Shown here: positions 1-7,426 of the stretch, in pieces
Layout: each line of letters begins with the position of its first letter
Position numbering within the stretch: the stretch's first letter is position 1
NCBI GenBank assembly: GCA_019637955.1
Contig: JAHBUS010000004.1
Span: forward strand, 124,001 to 188,000
Source of the DNA: Pseudobdellovibrionaceae bacterium
GTDB lineage: Bacteria > Bdellovibrionota > Bdellovibrionia > Bdellovibrionales > Bdellovibrionaceae
Reading direction: 5' to 3'
Length of the DNA: 64,000 nt
Notes under the pieces: model-generated
What the model saw: only the letters and a program-made list of their open reading frames with translations
What the model was told of the DNA's origin: nothing
Database searches by the model: none
Made by a program: the position numbers and the translations under genes

Positions 1-1167
1 ATTGATGCCAAGTCCAAAGAGCTTGAAAATCAAGGCCGTGATCAAGAACGAGAGCGGAATCGCCGTGAGCGTGACGACCGACATGCGCAAGTTGGCCAGG
101 AACAAGAACAGCACCGCAAAAACCAAGACCGTTCCCAACTGCAGTTTTCCCTGAATTCCGCGGATCGAAGTTTCGATGAAGTTCGATTGCTTGAAAACGT
201 CGGGATTGACGATCAACCCCTTGGGAAATGACGGTTTCAAATCTTCGATCGCTTTTTCGATCGCGCGCGTAATTTCGACGGTGTCCGCGCCCGGCTGCTT
301 TTGCACGGTCATCACCACCGCGGGACTGCCATTGAAGCTGCCATCCCCGCGCTTCAGGCGCGGCGCCTCGACGACCTCGGCAATGTCGCCGACAAGAACG
401 GGCTTTCCAAAATGAAGGCCCACGAAGGTCTTCTTGATATCGTCGGCGGACTCGATCACGCCGATGTTGCGCACCAAGTACTCCTGCGAGTCTTTTTCGA
501 GAAAACCACCGGTCGTGTTCTGACTGATTTGCGCCAGCTCATGGTCGATGCCTTCGACCGAAAGCTGATAACGGTTGAGTTTTTCGGCCGACACCAGAAT
601 CTGGTACTGTTTCAAACCGCCGCCGATTGAAATGACCTGGGCAACGCCCGGGATCGTCATCAAACGCGGCCGCAAAATCCACTCGGCAAAATTGCGCAGC
701 TCCATCGGAGCGATGGCGGCACCGCTTTCAGATGTCACCGCGATCTGTTGAATCTGGCCCATCAAAGACCCGATCGGTCCCATGATGGGCGCGATGTCCT
801 TCGGGAGACGTTCTTTGGCGAGGTTGAGTTTTTCCTGCACCAACTGGCGGCTGCGGAAAATGTCGGTGCCCCATGCAAATTCAACGTAGATCACCGAAAG
901 TCCGATCCCTGATTGCGAGCGGATCCTTTCCACGCCCGTGAGTCCATTCAAGTACGACTCGATCGGCAGGGTGACCCGCGTTTCGACCTCCTCGGGAGCC
1001 ATCCCGTGCGATTCGGTCATGATCGTGACCGTGGGTTTGGTGACATCCGGAAACACGTCCATGGGCAGCTCACGCACGGTGAGCGCGCCGAAAACAAGAA
1101 TGAAGGCGGCCAAAGAGACCACCAAAAGTCGATGGTTGAGTGCGAAGCGAATGATCGCGTTCAGCAA
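1..1167 (-). CDS. Heavy-metal efflux RND transporter, CzcA/CusA type (5' part only)
   Basis: This is the inner-membrane proton-driven pump of a tripartite metal or cation efflux system. The first 389 codons are present and the frame runs off the window edge. A TTG start at 1167 is chosen because a GGAGG lies 5 bases upstream and the protein then opens with the family's N-terminal helix (LNAIIRFALNHR). Family landmarks follow: ELPMDVFPDVT after the first helix, GMAPEEVE, and the porter-domain start. The last visible residues (about 370-389) form a membrane helix ending FKLFGLGIN, as in HME-RND pumps. The gene follows the small His/Cys-rich gene by 64 bases on the same strand. The CzcB and CzcC partners are not in view and may lie beyond the window. 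The metal specificity cannot be told. Confidence 0.85.
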   Translation of the reverse strand, partial: MLNAIIRFALNHRLLVVSLAAFILVFGALTVRELPMDVFPDVTKPTVTIMTESHGMAPEEVETRVTLPIESYLNGLTGVERIRSQSGIGLSVIYVEFAWGTDIFRSRQLVQEKLNLAKERLPKDIAPIMGPIGSLMGQIQQIAVTSESGAAIAPMELRNFAEWILRPRLMTIPGVAQVISIGGGLKQYQILVSAEKLNRYQLSVEGIDHELAQISQNTTGGFLEKDSQEYLVRNIGVIESADDIKKTFVGLHFGKPVLVGDIAEVVEAPRLKRGDGSFNGSPAVVMTVQKQPGADTVEITRAIEKAIEDLKPSFPKGLIVNPDVFKQSNFIETSIRGIQGKLQLGTVLVFAVLFLFLANLRMSVVTLTAIPLSFLITALIFKLFGLGIN

Positions 1168-1231
1168 GCAAACCTCCTAAAGCTAAAGGGGTTCAAAAGT
1201 AAAAAAACGGAGAACGACGAAAGAAAAGAGC

Positions 1232-1564
1232 TTAGGCCCGAGGCGGCTGGAAGGGGCCTTCCAAATCCGGATCGGGTTTGGCTTTGGCGGGGGCCCGCGC
1301 GCTCAACGGAACCGAAAGATCGGGTTGATTGACGGGCGTCCACTCACGGAAGAGAAACACGTGTTGGAGGTGGCAGCAGCTCGCGTGCTTCTGCGAGCAG
1401 GGCTCCGAAGCGTGGTGGCCCGGATCATCGGCGCCTTCATGCTCGTGCGCGCTCAAGCCAGGACTTTGTTGATGGCAAGGATCCGCCGCCACCGTGATGG
1501 TCGGCAGCGTGAAAGCAATCAACAGGGCCATGGCCAAAAAAAAGAAACTGAGCGGACGGATCAT
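1232..1564 (-). CDS. Small exported His/Cys-rich protein upstream of the efflux pump
   Basis: A 110-residue protein with a clear signal peptide (hydrophobic residues about 5-22, then TVAADP). The mature part holds many His and Cys residues (CHQQ, HEHEGADD, GHHASEPC, HASCCHLQH at about 30-68), so it looks like a periplasmic metal-binding peptide. It precedes the CzcA-like pump on the same strand. Short His-rich proteins of this kind often lead metal-efflux operons, so a role in metal sensing or buffering is a reasonable inference. I do not recognise a named family. The C-terminal 35 residues are Pro/Ala/Lys-rich and probably unstructured. Confidence 0.65.
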   Translation of the reverse strand: MIRPLSFFFLAMALLIAFTLPTITVAADPCHQQSPGLSAHEHEGADDPGHHASEPCSQKHASCCHLQHVFLFREWTPVNQPDLSVPLSARAPAKAKPDPDLEGPFQPPRA

Positions 1565-1794
1565 CTCTCAGCATTGAACAGAAAGCGCCTGGGGCTGTCA
1601 ATGAACCCTCCCCCCATGGGAGGCTTCAGGGACCTTGGAACTGTCGCTTTCATCACACAGTTATGAAGGGTCTAACCACTTATTTTCACTTTGTTTCCCG
1701 ACAAATACCGCCGCGAGTCTCTTTTCATTTTCAACTCCGCCCTCACCCCTGCCTTTTTTGACGGCATCTGAGGCCCGGTGTTACATCGCGTCCG

Positions 1795-3009
1795 ATGATC
1801 CACTCCACCCTCACTCTATTGGCAGTTCTTCTCGGTTTTTCAAGCCTGGCCTCGGCTCAGGAGTACCCCCGTATCAAGCAACGCTACATGGGGATCATGG
1901 AAGTCCGTGAGTTCGATCAATTCAAAACCGTGCAAAATTTGGAGCCCTTCCGCCGCCGCACTCTTGATATCACCGAAGTCGAGATGGAGCTCGAAGTGCT
2001 GATCAACGACATCAGCAAAATCGAGCTCGAGGTCGAGATCGAGCACGGAGGCACCGGGACCGCGCTGGAGTTCGACAACTTCGAAGAGTTCGGTGAGTTC
2101 GAGAGCGAAGTTGAAAAAGGCGGCGAGATTGCCATCTCCGAAGTGTTCTACCACCGCAAGTTGAGCGACTCGACCGCGCTGATCGTGGGCAAAGCCCCGC
2201 TGTACGTGTCGCTGACCTCGGCGGCCCGCAAACCGCTGTTGAATGTGGCCACGTCGCCTTCAAATCTGGAAGAGCGCATGATCCCGGTGAAATGGTCCGA
2301 GCCCGGCCTGCAGCTCGAGTCACGCCTGGGCGATTTCACCGTGCGCGGTGGGGTCGTCGCGGGCCTGAACTCGGAATTTTTCCGCAAGTACAATTGGATT
2401 GGCGGCGGGCATCAGCGCCAATTCGAGCATTCGAACATCGACGACGTGGCTGCAGCCGCCACGCTCGAGTACGGAGATGTGGCGCGCGGCCGCGGCCTGG
2501 CGCTCGCGCACTACTACGGCAACACCCGCAACAACCGTCATAAAAAAGACAAACTCAATGAAAACGCGCACGTCGCCCTGTGGACCTTGATGGGGAGTTG
2601 GACCCTGGGTCCGATCACGGCCACCGGTGAGGCGATCCGCGGAACTCTGCAAAACTCCGAAGCGGTCGTCGTCGCCAATGCCACCTTGGGCGGCCTGGCC
2701 AAGCCGAAGAACTTCGCCTCTCTCGGCGCCAGTGCGGCCCTCGACGTTTTACAAATCCGTTGGGACCTGAATGAAACCTGGGCCGTCTTCGGTCAGTGGG
2801 AGCGCGTAAATACGTTCCAGGAGATCCAAGGCCAGGTCTTCGCCGACCCTCGCTACGATGTCCGTCAAGAGGGCGGGGGCCTTTGGCACACCTGGGACGA
2901 CGTTTTCTTTTGGAAGTTTCATTACTGGCGAGAGCAAACGCGCCTTGAGGGGCTGCCCGCGACCGAGACCTACCTGGTGCAATTCGGTTTCGACACGGGT
3001 GAATTTTAA
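1795..3009 (+). CDS. Porin-like outer-membrane beta-barrel protein
   Basis: 404 residues with a signal peptide (IHSTLTLLAVLLGFSSLASA, cleavage near 20). The rest is a run of alternating polar and aromatic strands ending ETYLVQFGFDTGEF, as expected for an outer-membrane barrel. The family is not recognised with certainty. It leads a tight three-gene operon with imelysin (37 bases on) and a di-heme oxidoreductase, a grouping typical of iron uptake, so it may be the matching outer-membrane channel. No Shine-Dalgarno precedes the ATG. A possible promoter (TTGACG at 1758, 17 bases, TTACAT at 1781) would put the transcript start almost at the start codon. That promoter is weak in its -10 box. Confidence 0.7.
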   Translation: MIHSTLTLLAVLLGFSSLASAQEYPRIKQRYMGIMEVREFDQFKTVQNLEPFRRRTLDITEVEMELEVLINDISKIELEVEIEHGGTGTALEFDNFEEFGEFESEVEKGGEIAISEVFYHRKLSDSTALIVGKAPLYVSLTSAARKPLLNVATSPSNLEERMIPVKWSEPGLQLESRLGDFTVRGGVVAGLNSEFFRKYNWIGGGHQRQFEHSNIDDVAAAATLEYGDVARGRGLALAHYYGNTRNNRHKKDKLNENAHVALWTLMGSWTLGPITATGEAIRGTLQNSEAVVVANATLGGLAKPKNFASLGASAALDVLQIRWDLNETWAVFGQWERVNTFQEIQGQVFADPRYDVRQEGGGLWHTWDDVFFWKFHYWREQTRLEGLPATETYLVQFGFDTGEF

Positions 3010-3046
3010 TTCGACTTTAAAAATCGTTTAACGAAGGGATTTGAAA

Positions 3047-4135
3047 ATGAAAACACTCCGCAACCTGATGATGGTTCTCGTGATGGCGGTTGGCGCTGCG
3101 GCCAGCGCGGCCAATGACCGCGATATCGTTCAGAACGTCGCCCGCAAGGTGATTCTGCAAACGTACTTAGACCTCGCGGCCCGGGCCAAAGAGATGCAAG
3201 CCAAGATCGAAGTGCTGAACCAACAGCGCACGCAAGAAAATCTCGCCGCCGTACAACAGGCTTGGCGCGACGCCCGCGTTTCGTGGGAGCAGTCGGAGTC
3301 GTTTCTGTTCGGTCCCGTCGATGCCCTGGGTTTGGATCCCGCGATCGACACGTGGCCGCTCAACCGTTTGGATCTGCAAGCTGTTCTCAAGTCGAACCGC
3401 GCTTTGACAGTGGATTTCGTGCGCAACTTGGGAGCCAATCTGCAGGGCTTTCACACCATCGAATTTTTGATCTTCGGCGACGGCATCAACACCAACCAAA
3501 AACCGATCGCGACGCTGACCGACCGTGAAGTTGAGTATTTGCGAGCAACGTCGGGCCTCTTGGTCGAAAAAACCGGTCAGCTGGCCAACGCTTGGCTCAG
3601 AAACGCCGACCCCGACGATTCATCGGTTCCCGGCTTCGTTGAAATTATCAGCAACCCCGGGCTTGAAAATGCCTTCTACCCCTCGAACCAAGCGGTCTTG
3701 GTCGAGTACACCAAAGGCATCATCGCCATCTTGGACGAAGTCGCCAACGGCAAGATGTCGGATCCGCTCGGCGCCGATATCGGATCGGCGAATATCGCGC
3801 TCGTCGAGTCGCCCTTTTCGTGGAATTCGCTGGCGGATTTCACCGACAACATCCGCAGCGTTCTCAATGTTTACACCGGCGATTACGGCACGACCGAAGG
3901 CCCCGGCTTGATCGACGCCGTTGCCAAAAAGAACGGCGCTCTCGCCACCCGTGTTGAAGCCCGCATCCGCCAAGCCATGCAAAAAATCATGGATGTCGGC
4001 GGCAGCGAAGCGATGGATTACCGCCACGCGATTCAGGACGTGCCCGCACGTGCCCGCGCTCAAGCCGCGATCAAAGACTTGAATGAGCTTCGCGCAATCT
4101 TCGAAAACGAAGTCTTGCCGGTGATCGAGCAGTAA
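3047..4135 (+). CDS. Imelysin-family periplasmic protein (M75-like)
   Basis: Imelysins are periplasmic or lipid-anchored proteins of iron uptake systems. Most are probably metal- or heme-binding rather than active peptidases. This 362-residue protein has a signal peptide (about residues 1-22, ending AAASA) and the family GxHxxE motif as GFHTIE near residues 134-139. A TTG in frame at 3041 is possible, but AGGGA lies 7 bases before the ATG at 3047, which is preferred. The gene is followed after one base by the di-heme oxidoreductase gene. Imelysin with a di-heme oxidoreductase is a recurrent iron-regulated pair. No clear Fur box was seen upstream of the operon. Confidence 0.88.
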   Translation: MKTLRNLMMVLVMAVGAAASAANDRDIVQNVARKVILQTYLDLAARAKEMQAKIEVLNQQRTQENLAAVQQAWRDARVSWEQSESFLFGPVDALGLDPAIDTWPLNRLDLQAVLKSNRALTVDFVRNLGANLQGFHTIEFLIFGDGINTNQKPIATLTDREVEYLRATSGLLVEKTGQLANAWLRNADPDDSSVPGFVEIISNPGLENAFYPSNQAVLVEYTKGIIAILDEVANGKMSDPLGADIGSANIALVESPFSWNSLADFTDNIRSVLNVYTGDYGTTEGPGLIDAVAKKNGALATRVEARIRQAMQKIMDVGGSEAMDYRHAIQDVPARARAQAAIKDLNELRAIFENEVLPVIEQ

Positions 4136-4136
4136 G

Positions 4137-5615
4137 ATGAAGCGTCTTTTCGCCGCGAGCCTCACGTTCTTTGCGCTCAGCGCCCAGGCCGATTCGGTTC
4201 CGTCTTGGATCAACGAGATCATGCTCGGCGGCAGCACCACGGTGGTTATCAAGACGCCGACGGTGCGCGCTTACCAAAATCCGCTCGCCAATCTGACCAC
4301 CGAGGAGGTGGAGCGGCACTTGGCGGGCGATGCCCTTTTTGAAAAGAACTTTTCGGATGACCCGACCCAAGCCGACTATGGCTTGGGTCCCGCCTTTAAT
4401 AATATCAACTGCGCGGCCTGCCACATCCGCGATGGCCGCGGATCGCTTCCGGTGATGGATTTGTCCTCGCCGTGGACCCGGCTCGGAACAAACGAATCTA
4501 TCTTCCTGCGCATTAGCATTGAAGACGGTGCTCCCCGCAAGTTTGACCACACCGATCACTACGGCGCACCGATCCCCGTTCCTGGTTTTTCGGATCAACT
4601 GTTTCACAACGGCAGCTTCTCACTCCGTCCGGATGAGCCCGGCACCGGCCAAGCCGAAGTGTGGATGCGCATCGAAAATTCGAGCTTCACCTACCCTGAC
4701 GGCAGCGTTTTGAAGCTGCGAAAACCCATTTTCAAGGTCGAGAAGCCCTACGATGGCGACGCTCCAGGCGGAAGCCGCTTGTTTGCGAGTGATGTCAAAA
4801 TGGGCGCGCGCATGACGCCCGCGATGATGGGATTAGGGCTTGTCGAAGCGATTCCCGAGAAACAGATTTTGGATCTCGCCAAACGTGATCTCTCGGCCTG
4901 GGGAATCAAAGGCGAACCGAACTGGGTCTTGGATCAAGTGAAATGGATGAAAGGTCAATTGTACCCGGTCAGCCTGGGACGTTTTGGTCTGAAAGCGAAC
5001 ACGCCTTCGGTTCTCCATCAATCGATGGGTGCTCTGCGCGGTGACGTCGGCATCACGAACCCCTACTTCCCCGACGAGAACATCGCGGGAACGCCGCTTT
5101 TTGAGGCTTTTAAAAATAGCTGGAAGCCCGGCATCGAGGCCAGTCTTGAAATCGCCGACACGCTGACGTTCTACTCGCAAACGCTCGCGGTGCCTTCACG
5201 CCGAAACGCCGAAGATCCCCTGGTGCAAAAAGGCGCGGTAAAGTTCAACGAAGTGGGCTGCGCTCTTTGCCACCACCCCTCGTTCACCACCGATCAACAC
5301 GAGGTCGCAGCTCTTCGTCAGCAAACGATCTTTCCGTTTTCGGATTTCTTGCTTCATGACATGGGTGAGGATCTCGCTGACGGACGCACCGATTTCCGCG
5401 CCAGCGGACGGCAGTGGAAAACGCGCCCCCTCTGGGGGATCGGCGTCAGCCAAGTGGTCAACCCACGAGGTGGCTTCTTGCACGACGGACGCGCCCGCAC
5501 GCTCGAAGAGGCGGTGATCTGGCATGACGGCGAGGCCCGCCGCTCGAAGACCCTGTTCTCGCAATTGCCAAAAGCCGACCGCGACGCCTTGATTTTGTTT
5601 TTGAAGTCCCTGTGA
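4137..5615 (+). CDS. Di-heme oxidoreductase family protein (c-type cytochrome)
   Basis: 492 residues with a signal peptide (about 1-18, ending SAQA). There are two CxxCH heme-attachment motifs: CAACH at 92-96 and CALCH at 375-379. The spacing and the C-terminal text (GIGVSQVVNPRGGFLHDGRARTLEEA, given here as GGFLHDGR near 448) match the COG3488 'thiol oxidoreductase-like' di-heme family, distantly related to MauG and cytochrome c peroxidases. It should act in the periplasm. The start ATG lies one base after the imelysin stop, so the two are co-transcribed and probably coupled. The physiological substrate of this family is not settled, and a ferric reductase or iron-release role is an inference from the neighbours. 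Confidence 0.85.
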   Translation: MKRLFAASLTFFALSAQADSVPSWINEIMLGGSTTVVIKTPTVRAYQNPLANLTTEEVERHLAGDALFEKNFSDDPTQADYGLGPAFNNINCAACHIRDGRGSLPVMDLSSPWTRLGTNESIFLRISIEDGAPRKFDHTDHYGAPIPVPGFSDQLFHNGSFSLRPDEPGTGQAEVWMRIENSSFTYPDGSVLKLRKPIFKVEKPYDGDAPGGSRLFASDVKMGARMTPAMMGLGLVEAIPEKQILDLAKRDLSAWGIKGEPNWVLDQVKWMKGQLYPVSLGRFGLKANTPSVLHQSMGALRGDVGITNPYFPDENIAGTPLFEAFKNSWKPGIEASLEIADTLTFYSQTLAVPSRRNAEDPLVQKGAVKFNEVGCALCHHPSFTTDQHEVAALRQQTIFPFSDFLLHDMGEDLADGRTDFRASGRQWKTRPLWGIGVSQVVNPRGGFLHDGRARTLEEAVIWHDGEARRSKTLFSQLPKADRDALILFLKSL

Positions 5616-5681
5616 GTTGACGATCTTCGATCATTCACTTCCGAATCGGAGACGGACTGCATTAATCTCTGTTAGAAAAAG

Positions 5682-5717
5682 AAAAAACCCCAGGATTTCT
5701 CCTGGGGTTTTTTTTTA
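5682..5717. terminator. Bidirectional rho-independent terminator
   Basis: A perfect stem of AAAAAACCCCAGG and CCTGGGGTTTTTT around a 6-base loop (5695-5700). It has an A-run on the left and a T-run on the right, so it can end the iron operon (plus strand) and the barrel gene at 5749 (minus strand). Confidence 0.92.
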
Positions 5718-5748
5718 TTGCTGAATGCGTTCAATTCTCTTTTAGAGA

Positions 5749-6927
5749 TTAGAACATGTAAGTCGCAGCAACTTGCGACATGAAGCTGTTCACACCGTTG
5801 CCATCGTTGAAGTTCAGGTTACCAGTGGTTCCTGCCGACATCGAACCATCAACCAAGAGTTTACCGAACTTGAAGCCGGCGCCCAAAGCTGCAGTTGTCG
5901 AATCGTCGTTGTTCGCATCGCTGTTTGCAGCGGTCGAAACTTTAACCGAGTTCAAAAGGAAGTTCTGGCGGAGCGAGGCGCGGAGAACGAGCCAAGATGT
6001 CGCGTCAGCTTCGAAACCAAAGTATAAAGGCAAGCGAAGAACTTCAACTTTTTCAACAGGAGCTGCGTTTGCTTTATTTTTTTCAGTGATGCTTTGAAGA
6101 GCCGCACCGTAGAAGAAGTGGACGACATCCGATTTGATTTTGGATTCAGCGCCCAACTCAAAGCCCATGTGATCCATATCCAAAGATTCAACGTTCGCGC
6201 TGTTAGTCAGTTTTCCACCGAAGTTCTGAGCGGAAGCATAGGTCAACAAATCGTCATTAACCGCATACTCACCACCGATTTTTACAGATGTCGTGCCTTT
6301 GAACTCTTGGTTCGGGTTGGCGCCGTTATCTTCAACTTTCGCGCCCAGACCGACAACGAGATCCGCATTCCAACGATCAGCGCGGACACCTGCTGATACG
6401 CCCATCGCCTCTTTTTTATTGGCGCTGGTGCCAGTCTTACGCTCCGAAGCAGCATAGTATGCGTTGAAGCCCCACTCAAGATCCCCGATTTTAACACCGT
6501 AGAGGAGGTTCACCGGGTTCTCAAGACGGCGCAGAGACGTATCAGTCAACGCAGTCGTTCCTGCGATTGCTCCCAAACGGCCTCCAGCAAGCATGTACTG
6601 GATTGACGACGATTGACGGCCAACATAAGCACCCCATTTGGTGTTGTTGTGCGAGCGCAGGAATCCACCCTCAGCATTTTGAGCTGTAGCAGTTCCGAGA
6701 CCAGCAGCATCGTAAGTGACTCCAGTGCCACCGAATTCGATCAAAGCTTGATCGCCCACTTCCCACATTTTGTGAGGAGCCTCAAATACCGAAGAGAAAT
6801 CCGAAGCTACAGTGCGAGCTCCGACGCCGTTGACGCCGCTAGCGCCTAGCGCGCTCAAACGAGCTTTCGACGCGAAAGCAGATGCCGACATCATTGTCAG
6901 AGCTGCAATCAAGAGTGTCTTTTTCAT
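5749..6927 (-). CDS. Outer-membrane beta-barrel protein of unknown function
   Basis: 392 residues. The start at 6927 is chosen because AGGA lies 6 bases upstream and a textbook signal peptide follows (KKTLLIAALTMMSASAFA). The mature protein is rich in Gly, Ala and Asn with alternating strands and ends in VAATYMF. A terminal Phe after an alternating strand is the usual barrel-assembly signal. Central strands contain WGFNAYYA, GGEYAVNDDL and YGAALQSI. It looks like a FadL/porin-sized barrel but no family could be named. The gene stands alone, with a long leader and a shared terminator at its 3' end. Codon use is less GC-rich than its neighbours, as is common in highly expressed surface proteins. 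Confidence 0.75.
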   Translation of the reverse strand: MKKTLLIAALTMMSASAFASKARLSALGASGVNGVGARTVASDFSSVFEAPHKMWEVGDQALIEFGGTGVTYDAAGLGTATAQNAEGGFLRSHNNTKWGAYVGRQSSSIQYMLAGGRLGAIAGTTALTDTSLRRLENPVNLLYGVKIGDLEWGFNAYYAASERKTGTSANKKEAMGVSAGVRADRWNADLVVGLGAKVEDNGANPNQEFKGTTSVKIGGEYAVNDDLLTYASAQNFGGKLTNSANVESLDMDHMGFELGAESKIKSDVVHFFYGAALQSITEKNKANAAPVEKVEVLRLPLYFGFEADATSWLVLRASLRQNFLLNSVKVSTAANSDANNDDSTTAALGAGFKFGKLLVDGSMSAGTTGNLNFNDGNGVNSFMSQVAATYMF

Positions 6928-7426
6928 GTGTTGTCCTTTCGTTGCTGTTCTAAGTTCATTTTCTGAACCTTTAATTTTGCCGTACATAAAAAATGGTAAT
7001 GATGTGGATGGCGCAAATCAAGCGGGCTTCATCGCGCGGACTTGGTGCTGGCAACAGATTTTGTGTTGTTTTTTTTCGACGCTTCAAAATTTTGACGGAA
7101 CCTGGATCGCGAAACCAGGTGAGCTTTCGGGCGAGAAACAGGTTCTCGTTTTATTTTTAACGAACTCAAGGAAACCCTTGCCAGTGCTCGTTTTCAAGGC
7201 GATTGTGTTTTCAGAAATAGCCCCTGAAATTCGCCAATCGGCGGTCCGTTCGCAGATCCAAAGCTACACCTTCGAACTTCCCCTAGAATTTGCTGATTTT
7301 AAGACACACGCGACCTAATGCGGGGCTCCAATCGCATTAATCGCATCGCGGCAAATCGCGACCTTGGTCCAGTGTTTGGCCCTCAAATCCAAATGATGAC
7401 AGTGAGAACCGTGAAGATTAGCCTTC
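6928..7426. other. Divergent intergenic region between the barrel gene and rnr
   Basis: About 500 bases without a convincing gene. It is AT-richer between 6960 and 7240 and must hold the promoters of the minus-strand barrel gene and of rnr. A plus-strand open frame crosses it (to 7318) but begins inside the barrel gene and lacks a ribosome site and coding character. I see no clear hairpin or operator. Confidence 0.5.

Noticed and set aside
1795-1800. Fur box at the iron operon
   Set aside because: No 19-base match or GATAAT-type repeat was found in 1565-1794 on reading.
6812-7318. A 168-codon plus-strand frame crossing the barrel gene's 5' end and the gap
   Set aside because: Starts inside the barrel gene, has no ribosome site and reads as a low-probability mixture of residues.
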